In this document: positions 55,735 to 64,000 of the stretch, piece by piece | How positions within the stretch are numbered: the first letter of the stretch is position 1 | How the letters are laid out: every line of letters begins with the position of its first letter | Source: Aspidiotus rigidus | Taxonomy: Eukaryota > Arthropoda > Insecta > Hemiptera > Diaspididae | Length of the DNA stretch: 64,000 nucleotides | Reading direction: 5' to 3' | NCBI GenBank assembly: GCA_035079385.1 | Contig: JAVHKY010000030.1 | Span: 3,697,001-3,761,000 of the forward strand | Position numbers and translations under genes: made by a program | The notes under the pieces: model-generated | What the model was told of the DNA's origin: nothing | The model's database searches: none | What the model saw: the letters and a program-made list of their open reading frames with translations, nothing else

Positions 55735-56800
55735 TCAAGGTGAAGCTACCACCGGGTGTTAAGCTTATCTACTATATGCTGATGATACACTGGTGGTATG
55801 CACTGCCGAAACAACTGCAGTGGTGGAGAGCAGGGTAAACCGCGGTCTAAAGGTGGTGACGCGTTGGATCGAGTCAGCCAGACTAAAACTTGCAGTGGGT
55901 AGAGACAAGACCATGTTATTCATTAACCTTCGAAAGTTCAGTGAGGTATGGAAATCAATACCAAGAAGATAACGAAGTACCTAGGCATCTGGTTTGACTC
56001 AAAGTTGAGCTTCAGGCACCATTTCCGATTAGCGGAAAAAGCGGGTAGAGTAGTTACATACCTAAGCCGCTTGATGAGAAACCTAGGAGGGCCGAGAGAA
56101 TCAAGAAGAAGGATCATGATAAGTATCGTCATGTCGATCCTCCTACATGGTTCACCAGTATGGGCCAACTCAATGAAGATACCCTACAGAGGGAGAGAGA
56201 AGGTAAAGATCCAACGAAGAGCTGCACTTCGGTGTCTTAGTGTCTCGATGTAGGCTCCTCGCGGTTCAGCACGTTCACCATCAATCGAGCTTCTGGCTAA
56301 GAAGAGAGCGGTGGTACTCAAAGCAAAACAGAAGACAACAACCAATCAAGAGGCTTTACGAGTCAAAAAAGAGGCCAGACGCTCATTTCCTGAGAATTGG
56401 AAAGCAAGAGTTTCTCAGAATACGACTTCTATGTTAATAAGCGACCTTGATGAGTGGATGAACCGAGATTATGATCAGCTGAGGTGTTGAGCGGCCATAG
56501 CTGCTGCAACAGGTACCTTCAAAAGAAGTTCAGGAAAGTTGAGCAGGCAACGTGTTCACACTGCAATTGAGGGCCGGATGGTGGATCCGACCTTATTTGA
56601 GGCCAGGAGGGGGGCAAACGTAGTTGGTCTCTTCAAGAGATTAAGGTAGATGAAGCGCTTTCTACGAGTAGCCTGGTAACCACCATGCTAGGTTCCGAAG
56701 AAGCATGGAACCAGGTATCTGCATTTGCAGCCACATTCATGAAGAAGAAAATAAATGTAGAACGGAATAGGCGAATTCAGAACTACGCTACGGTCTACTC
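55735..56800 (+). pseudogene. R1-clade non-LTR retrotransposon relic, 3' part
   Basis: RT motif C reads Y-A-D-D-T-L-V-V at 55775-55798, followed by W-I-E-S-A-R-L-K-L-A. After a frameshift near 55945 the thumb reads K-Y-L-G-I-W-F-D-S-K-L-S-F and R-L-M-R-N-L-G-G-P, then I-L-L-H-G-S-P-V-W-A, all typical of R1-clade proteins. Another shift leads to E-N-W-K-A-R-V-S and D-E-W-M-N-R-D-Y-D-Q (56279-56488), then a broken Cys/His finger (C-S-H-C near 56563) and a last block T-T-M-L-G-S-E-E-A-W-N-Q-V-S-A-F ending near 56790. R1 elements proper sit in 28S rDNA, but this clade has many non-rDNA members, and no rDNA is seen here. Everything upstream of motif C is missing. Confidence 0.9.
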
Positions 56801-57144
56801 GACACTTGTGTACCATCCACATACAGACGTGCAGGAAGAAGAGGAAGATAGTTGAAAGAAGAAGAAGAAAAGACTCAAACAGTGATCTAATAGGATTGAG
56901 GGGGTATGTTGCAGTGTGTTCTAAAGTCTTGTGTATCTGAAGGAACTGCAGCTTGGCAGCTTGGCAGTTGTCATTACCCGTAAGGGTCGATTCCGGTGTT
57001 TGGGGAAACAAAATGAATGCACACGCAACCCGCACCAAAGGGAGACGTTACATACGCGACAAAAGCGATAGAAGAATGAAAATTGGTACGGTGAGTATCG
57101 ATACAAAAAAAAAAATTAGTGACGGAAACTACTTGAAATTGTTC

Positions 57145-57300
57145 ACAGGGTCGACACGTGAGCAATATCAGTGTTCTTGGAGTCGACTTCATGTACTTTG
57201 ATTCTCCAGAGTACTTTTCAACATCCGACCGAAAGAAGTACCCCACATTTCAAATGAAAACTTTTCATTAAGCCGTGTTTTCACCTATATTTTAGAGATC
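57145..57300. mobile_element. Second copy of the long-TIR family: continuation of left arm
   Basis: GTGAGCAATATCAGTGTTCTTGG, ATCCGACCGAAAGAAGTACCC and CACATTTCAAAT correspond in order to 11056-11160 of the first copy. About 2.1 kb, including the R1 relic and minisatellite copy D, separates this from its left end at 54.9-55.0 kb. Confidence 0.6.
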
Positions 57301-58190
57301 AGAAATATTTTTCCAAAACAAATGCCTAATCAAGAGCTTAGTGAGTTCTGAAGTAAAATTCAACTCAGAATTGAACAAAAAACGCTCAAAACGGCGTTTA
57401 AGTACTTTGCAAAGGCTCTTTCATATCCTGGAAAGCTCAACAACGATCTAGAAACCTGAAAATAAAATGATGCTCTGATTGACAATATTCTTACTTAATT
57501 ACCAGGAAAAAATACTACAAAAATTCTTAAGCTTTTCAAAAGATCCCATAGTATCTCTCAAAGCCGAAATGTGAATACCAAAACACTTGGAAATAAAAAT
57601 AAAGAAATGTCATAATCTTCTGTGAATTCGTATAGGAAATATCTGGGGAAAATGTCCAAAAAATGAAAGACCGACAAGCAGTCCAAAAATTTTCAAAAAT
57701 GAAAAATGAAGTAATTTTCTGAAAATGTGTAGCAGATAAAAGAATACAGGACGAACGGGGCCGTAACTGGCAATTTTCCTTGCTGGGGCAAAATGGGGCA
57801 AGAATTTAATGATATACGATGAATCATCGACTCCTCTTTTTTAATAAATTTTTCCATAAGCTAAAATGGTTAAACTGGCTTCACAATCAAAACGATACTT
57901 TGCCGACGTTTTCTAGGGAAGGGGATGGCATTGTTTTTATTCAATCCATCTCGTAGTTACGGGCCTGTGAACGAACTTTTTGGAAATCCTCTCGAAAGCT
58001 TCATCGCTCCACAGAGAATTTTTTAAAAACTGATAATATTTTTTCATCATTCTGGGGTCTCATTTTCAAAAGTTTTCTATCTTGCTTTGAATATTTAGTA
58101 GGGCATAAAAGACTTATCAAGAAGGCCCGAGGAGTTTTTTGAACGTATGGTCTTGAATGAATTGCCAAGAACCTCAAATATAGAATTATT
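57301..58190. other. No recognisable gene; probable interior of the long-TIR copy
   Basis: No motif. The interior ORF of the first copy is not recognisable here. Confidence 0.4.
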
Positions 58191-58192
58191 TT

Positions 58193-58543
58193 TATTAGCG
58201 GGGACCCGCTATCCCTTTTGTTGGGGGTACTTCCAGGAATTTTTCGTCCGCGAGCGTGGTTGACGACGTCACGAGGTTGATGACGTCACGGAGAGGGGAG
58301 GAGGACTTAGGAAAATTCCTACCTCCGAGCTATATATGATAGAAGAGGGACTTCAAAAAATGTCGACTCTCGAGCTATATATGATAGGGGGGGGGGGGAC
58401 TTGAAAAAATTTCGACCTTCTAGCCATATATGATAGGAAGGGGACTTGGAAAGACGCCGGCTTCCTTGAAGTTGTTACGTCATGATTTTTAAGACTTGGA
58501 AAACTTCAGGCTCTAGGGGACTCAGGACAGCGGGTTCCTAATT
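58193..58543. repeat. Minisatellite-bearing dispersed element, copy E (inverted relative to copy C)
   Basis: Starts with the hairpin AGCGGGGACCCGCT and CCCTTTTGTTGGGGGTAC, the reverse complement of the right end of copy C, then TGACGTCAC, three units with GAGCTATATATGATAG and GGGGACTTG, and ends near AGCGGGTTCCTAA at about 58529. About 350 bp. Confidence 0.75.
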
Positions 58544-58639
58544 TTTTTGAGGTAGCTACACCGTAGTTGAGCTGTCCACAGTATCGCAGATTCTTTTTAA
58601 GGGCTCGAGAGATTTTTGAGCGTGTTTTTTGAATTCTGC

Positions 58640-58880
58640 GTTAAATTTTGTTCCACAACTAACTAAATTGTATCTTGAATTTGCGTAAATTATAGCTTCC
58701 TAGACGTTCATTAGGAGGGAGGAGAGGGCTCAATCACGTAAGGGTTCATTATGATAGGTCTCTAGTCATCATATTTGCAGTTCTTGATGCTTCAGGATTC
58801 CTCAACTTGGTGCAGAAATTTAAATGTTTAAAAAAATGTACAAAAAACGTGAAAAGTACTCAAACTTGCCTCTGTGGAAC
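58640..58880. mobile_element. Second copy of the long-TIR family: right interior piece
   Basis: TTCATTAGGAGGGAGGAGAG, CAATCACGTAAGGGTTC, GCAGTTCTTGATGCTTCA and AAAACGTGAAAAG correspond in order to 12725-12885 of the first copy. The right TIR itself is not recognisable beyond 58880. Confidence 0.55.
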
Positions 58881-59043
58881 CCTTACTCTCCACGAAGGAT
58901 ACTTATATTCAACTTCCACTACACAAAAATCCAATCTTGAACAATGGATCCGTGAACTGTGGCTAGATCAGCTGATTTGACAGATACATATTGTCCAGAT
59001 CCTCCATTCTGTTTTTTTTTTTTTACGTTACTTAAACTCTTAC

Positions 59044-59148
59044 CTTTCCTTCTGCTACCAAAATGCGAGACATCAATTTCGGCAAATTATAACAACCAGA
59101 CTGTGCAGCACACTTAGGATTCATCTTCGTAAGACAAGAGCACTTACC
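59044..59148 (-). promoter_or_regulatory. Candidate recursive splice site with cryptic exon
   Basis: On the minus strand, TTTTCTTTTATTTTGCAG is followed directly by GTAAGTG: a pyrimidine-tract 3' splice site fused to a consensus 5' splice site, the signature of recursive splice sites in long insect introns. A second 5' splice site (AAAG then GTAAGAG) lies 104 bases downstream, bounding a stop-free frame with several cysteines (K-C-S-C-L-T-K, C-Y-N-L-P-K). An ordinary short exon is an alternative. There is no other gene evidence nearby. Confidence 0.35.
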
Positions 59149-59159
59149 TGCAAAATAAA

Positions 59160-60835
59160 AGAAAACATCATTATTATTAACTGAATTGAATACTTTTGAA
59201 ATTCAAAGAGATTCGCGTTACAAAAATCAATCGAAGCAAAGTGCGAGAATAATGGTACGAGTATAAGAACAGACAAAACCATACATTATATTATTATCTG
59301 CTAAAGACATTATAAAGTTAAGGGAGAAAATTTTTAATTCATGATACTGTCGCTGACCGGCAAGGAGAACTCGGCCAACCAAATTGGTCATAGTTGCTTC
59401 CGTAATTTCAGTTACTGTTTGAGAGTTTCTCCACGTTCAAATCGTTTCCTATCACTATAAAGAATACATGCTACAAAAGTACAGGCGCGGCATACAATTT
59501 CAATATTAGACCTACGATAGTGCTGCGAAGTCTTTATTTTTATATTTCCCGGTTCGTGGCAATTGAAAAGGTTAACTAAAAATAAATTAAAAAATTATTT
59601 CGCTAAGAGAAAAGGAAAAAAGTCAGAAGGTAATAACGCGCCTCGAAGTCGGCGGTAGGATCCGTTTAAAAACCAGAATGGGGAGCGCTACCGCATCGGA
59701 AAAAAGTATTTTCATTGCGAAAACGTGAAGAGAATGTGCATTCTGTGATCGTTGGAATTCACAGCTCTTCGAGTTTTCCTTGGAAATTTCGAATTAGCGA
59801 AATTCATTCGAACGCTAATAAACGGTAAATAAAACGACCTGCGACGTTACCCCTAGATGAGTACAATTATATTACGTGAAAGTCAAGAATTAATATATGA
59901 GATGGGAGGGATTTTTTTACCACAATATCGTATTGGAAGGATCTCCAACAAGTCTAGATGGAATTTTCTTGGTACTCAATTTTGACGCTGACTATGAATC
60001 GATGGTAAAAAAGAGCAGTCGATTTTTAGTCGACTTTCAGTCATTTTGGGTCGATGGCGGAACGATATCGATGTCGACTTGTTCGGAGTCATCGAAGAAG
60101 CTCAGCTTTCCGTCAAACCATGGCCAAAAATCGACTGCTAAGAAACGTTTATGGTACCTAGTGGAGTTTTAGTTTTCTGGGTTTTTTGTAATACTATGCT
60201 GGTTCACTTCACGTCGACCTTAAGTCGACGTCAATCTGAAGTCGATGAACAGTCATCCCCTCGAAGCATTTTGTCTCTTCAAAGACTTCACCACTCGCAG
60301 ACAGCATGTGCAGTCATAGTTATATTATAATGAATGTCGCTCGAGTGACGAGATTTTTTTAAGCCTCCTGCTCCAAATACCAAGATTTATCTAAAATTAG
60401 ATTTTAAATTATAAACGGGCTAGAAAATAAAAAAGCTATTCCTAGCCTCAAAGCGGATTCTCCACTAGGAGTAACCGGAACTCGCTATGGAAAGATGTAT
60501 CGAGATATGACCAAAAATGAAGGGGTTGAGAGGATGACAAATAACAGAAGCATACTCATGACACTAATACACGACAATATCAACGAGCATACGAAAAAAA
60601 AGCAAAGTTGAAAGTAATGCAAAACTATTTCGCCGATTTTAGGTGACGATGATAATCTTATAATATGTAAATAGAAATACCCGTCCTTTGGGCGGACCAC
60701 TTGTACGTACCTAACCCAAAGCTGTGATTTCTTAGAGTTCGACAATCCCCCTCTAACGACGAGGCAAGGTTCGAGAAGCCAGCGGTCACTACGCGACGCT
60801 TGTCGGGCGTGCGTGGCAGTGATAAAGTCTTTTAG
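59160..60835. other. No recognisable gene
   Basis: A 91-codon plus frame at 59897-60172 has no motif. The words GTCGAC and GTCGAT are frequent in 60015-60250, and AGCAGTCGATTTTT at 60016 recurs inverted at 60125. Confidence 0.45.
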
Positions 60836-60837
60836 GA

Positions 60838-61369
60838 CCGCATTTCCACAAATCCAAGAGACAGGTTGTTTCTTTCATTTGGCGACAAATACAGCAAGAA
60901 GGTTTATCGTTGCAGTACCAGGATGACGTCGACTTTGCATCAGCAATGAAAAACCTACTCGCTCTGGCATGTTCCTCTCACCAGTGTAGTTCAGGTATTC
61001 GAGTTATTAATTGAAAGTAATGTGTTGCCAGTAGAAGCAGATCCCATTATTTGGTATTTTGAGGAGGTATGGATAGGAAAAATGAATCTGCGACACAACC
61101 GTTGCTAACCGCGATATGCTCACGCCCTGTGGAACGTTTTTGAAATTACAAAGAATAATGGGGTGAGGACCAATAATTCGGTTGAAGCATGGCACAGAGG
61201 CTTGGAGGCGCTCACGACTGCACACTATGAAAATATCAGGAAGACCATCACCAATTTTAAGAGAGAAAAATCCTTGCATGATGTTACAGTTGCTCAATGT
61301 GTGGCGGGTGTGTACCGCCTGCTAAGAAGCGAAAATACGTTGACTGTGGGACACGACAGCAGAATCTAG
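60838..61369 (+). pseudogene. MULE transposase relic 2, C-terminal half
   Basis: Reads A-F-P-Q-I-Q-E-T-G-C-F-F-H-L-A near 60840, the conserved C-F-F-H motif after the second catalytic Asp. After one frameshift near 60905 it reads D-F-A-S-A-M-K-N-L-L-A-L-A, and after a second V-F-E-L-L-I-E-S-N-V-L-P and Y-F-E-E-V-W-I-G. One stop at about 61107 interrupts H-A-L-W-N-V-F and R-T-N-N-S-V-E-A-W-H-R-G at about 61166, and the frame closes at 61369. It is clearly a different subfamily from relic 1 (RTNNSVEAWH against RTTNACESFH). The N-terminal half and the ends are missing. Confidence 0.85.
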
Positions 61370-61502
61370 CGACCTCCAGGAAAAATTTTCCTGTAGAACT
61401 TCGGTAATTTTTTTCGATGAATTGTCTGTGTGGTTAATTAGTATCAAGGTTAACTTATTTTTAGTGAATTTACCACGGTGAACTTACCGTCGATGAACTT
61501 AC

Positions 61503-62545
61503 CTAGTCCCCCGAAACCGAACGGGCGAAGGGCCCGACCCAATTCGGTAGAGACTTCCCTAGAAAAGGGAGACTGATCCATCGCAATTTCCGATCACGGA
61601 TCATGTCTCGGGGGAGGGAGGTGGTGGAATCAAGGCTTTTCCTCGTAATTTTCCTCCGAAACATCGCCAGAACATCAACATTGACACCATTCGCTCTAGC
61701 CAGGTGTTTTATAGTCGCCAACTTTTTTTTGAAAGCAGCCTGACTCAAAGGAAAGCAAGTCAATCTGTGGACTAAACTGTTAAAAGCTGCTAACTTATGA
61801 GCAACAGGACAGAATGACGCTCCGCGGACTAAAATATCGGTCGTAGTATCTTTTCTGTAAATTCCAAACTCATAGATCCCATCTCTAACTGAAACCGACC
61901 AAAAAGTTGATCGTAGAGCCACCAACTTCCAAGGTAAATTTTATGGAAGGGTATGATGAATTGAGATACCTCAGAAACTCACCAGGGAGTTCTGGATGAT
62001 CAATCCACGTACAGAGAACGTCATCAACGTACCTGTGCCAGTAGTGTATATGATTGAGTAATACCTGACCCGAGGAGAAGAGGTCAAGTTCAAACTGCAA
62101 CATGAATACTTCGGAAATGAGGGAGCCCAAAGGTGATCCAATAGGGTTCCCTATTTCATCAGGGAACTCGAAAAATTTCTCTTCGAATTTACAAAAATTC
62201 CAGGACCAACAGATATTTAAAATATTTAAAAATTCTTGTGATTCATTATGAGGGATATTGGAGTTAACCAATAACTGGCCCATACGCTGCATCGTGGCAG
62301 CTTTAGGAATATTTGGGAACAGACCTACGACATCAAACGAGCAAAGGGTCGCGCCCAGAGGAGTTTTACATCCTTGAGAGCATCAGCCAAGGACACCGAA
62401 TTGAAGACCAAATGGGGAGACTCATATTCAATACGGTTTTTGAACCAACGGTTCAGGAATTTAGCAAGGAGGTAAGTGGGGGAGGAAACGAAAGAGACCA
62501 CAGGCCGCATCGAGGTGTTCGTTTTATGTACTTTAGGCAATCCTC
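61503..62545 (-). pseudogene. Penelope-like element relic: reverse transcriptase
   Basis: Reading leftwards from 62545: L-P-K-V-H-K then M-R-P-V-V-S (the P-K-x-H-K hallmark of Penelope RTs), S-F-D-V-V-G-L-F-P-N-I-P near 62335 in a shifted frame (RT motif A), G-N-P-I-G-S-P-L-G-S-L-I-S-E at about 62145 (motif B) and H-R-Y-V-D-D-V-L at about 62032 (motif C, intact YVDD). The thumb and linker continue in another frame to 61503 (H-K-L-A-A-F-N-S-L-V-H-R-L, then F-R-R-K-I-T-R-K). The GIY-YIG endonuclease is missing: the copy ends near 61503. Frameshifts near 62340 and 61900 inactivate it. Confidence 0.9.
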
Positions 62546-64000
62546 TTCGGAGTATTTCCTTCTCGTCGTTATTGACAACCGTAATTTGGAGGAACGAATC
62601 CGTTTAATCCCCCTCTACTTGTCCAACTACTCACTATCAACTGTTACCCTTTCTCTTTTAGTCTCTCTCACTCCATTTCTCCAGGTTTTCCATCCGCTCT
62701 TTGTAACAATGCTAATACGGTCACGAACTCTCTCAACTATCTGTGTTTCACTTACTTTCACTCTCTACTGTAGTCTCTAATCCTTCCTCAACTCCCACCT
62801 CAATTTTCTTTAACTCTCCACATTTACTTACCCCAAACTGATAACCCTTAGTGTGATTGTACACTAATAGGAAACAACATTCAAAATTTCAGTCAAATTG
62901 GTACGTTACGAACGGAGCCTATTCGTCCGATAAAACAGCTCTTCTGCTTTATAATACAAAAAACACAAAAGTATTCAGCCGGAATGTCGATCGAGTTTTT
63001 AACTACAACATTCGCGTTACTGGAAAAAAATAATCATTCTTTGATGTTTCGTAATTCTAACAGGACAGGAACTTTCTTTGTCAGAAGTGCTCGCTTCCTT
63101 AAATTCCATCCCGCGCGTCATTCATTTCAAATTTCGTGATAGGATAGAAAAACTACTTTAGAAATACTTAGCGGCACGTTAGTTACTTGAAAAAATCTTT
63201 CTTAGTGTACGAACCACGAGTATCAATCATGTGGAATGAGTTTAAATCACTTAATTCGCGAAGTGGATGCTGTAAAAATCGAAGAGAAAATACAGCGCGA
63301 AACGTGCACAAGAGGACTCAGTTCTACTCTGTAAAAGAATATTATTAAAAAATAGCACGCGTTAGAAATTATACCACAGCGCTTTTATTTTTTATCTCTC
63401 TTACGCGTTTACCAAACTACACATTCTCCTGCGAAGAAGAAATTGGTTTGTCAGGAAAAGGAAGATTTTTTGGTATTCTTTTTTTTTTCTTATTGTACAA
63501 AAAACCCCCGTTATCGCAGTATGACGCCTTTGTTTTAGTTCCTTAAAATTATAGAATAACATTTCAAGAGTTTTCTCTCGCTCGCTTTTCGCAAAACGTA
63601 CAATAGTCTTGAAGGAGAAAGCCCAAACTATGTAAGAAGTACTTAAATCATTTTTAAAAGCAAAAATTGAACAATTCCTTTCAACACGGTGAAACGTGGT
63701 GCGAACGCTCGGCCTTTGTTCCAAATATGATTTTTTCTTTTTCATTCGACTTATCGATAAGCTAAGAAAAATACATACACTGCAAGATAGAGGAGTAAAA
63801 CGTCGTAATTGAAAAAGTGTAAAAAGCGTGAGTACGTTGTGCTAATGAATAGCTTGTTGATTTTATAACTATATCTTCGAGCGAGAGGATTAATGGACTG
63901 TCTAACCATAAAACAAATGTTCAAAAGGATAAAAGTTTAGCGGCTACATTATTGATATTTTGGAGGAAGTCACCTGCACGATACACTAAAAAGTGAGTGT
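62546..64000. other. No recognisable gene
   Basis: Pyrimidine-rich from about 62600 to 62820, then anonymous AT-rich DNA. A 114-codon minus frame at 63401-63745 has no motif I recognise. Confidence 0.5.

Noticed and set aside
55735..56800. R1 insertion in 28S rDNA
   Set aside because: The clade fits, but no rDNA sequence flanks the relic.

Overview
This is eukaryotic, intron-era genomic DNA (AT-rich, no operons, no ribosome binding sites). The mix of repeats points to an arthropod, most likely an insect: an R1-clade non-LTR element, several Penelope-like elements, RNase H-bearing LINEs, a Ty3/Gypsy element, a mariner relic and MULE (Mutator-like) transposase relics. I could not place it to an order. 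I recognise no complete host protein-coding gene in the 64 kb. The window reads as a repeat-dense intergenic or giant-intron region in which transposons have been inserted into one another.

Layout. 0-9 kb: end of a Penelope relic, anonymous AT-rich DNA, tandem degenerate repeats, a mariner relic inside a larger inverted repeat, an odd very AT-rich island (6.75-8.55 kb), and a tRNA-derived SINE-like unit. 10.9-13.3 kb: a 2.4-kb element with about 390-bp inverted ends carrying a broken ORF with a cysteine-rich end. 15.6-17.8 kb: a 2.14-kb near-perfect foldback. 18.7-20.5 kb: a LINE relic (RT-RNase H) on the minus strand. 20.9-22.3 kb: a Penelope-like element whose 5' part is inverted. 23.9-25.0 kb: another LINE RT relic. 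25.3-28.0 kb: mitochondrial-like AT-rich DNA, then minisatellite-bearing repeats and a small foldback. 30.4-33.3 kb: a LINE relic with endonuclease, RT and the start of RNase H, followed by another minisatellite element.

35.7-43.7 kb holds the one intact-looking element: a 7,989-bp Gypsy LTR retrotransposon on the minus strand. It has 788-bp LTRs that look identical by eye, a 4-bp target duplication, a single uninterrupted 1,731-codon gag-pol frame, and an extra 217-codon ORF in the env position that does not look like an envelope. Everything else is decayed.

44-64 kb: two more LINE relics, a Penelope fragment with a GIY-YIG endonuclease, a MULE relic split by a 1.2-kb foldback with a clean 3-bp duplication, a 76-bp-arm hairpin, a second dispersed copy of the 10.9-kb long-TIR element with an R1 relic inside it, a candidate recursive splice site on the minus strand, a second MULE relic and a third large Penelope relic.

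The best leads for something undescribed are the accessory ORF of the Gypsy element, the long-TIR family carrying the cysteine-rich ORF, the large foldback with palindromic tips, and a minisatellite element whose end hairpins appear to covary. All identity statements are by eye; no alignment or database search was run.
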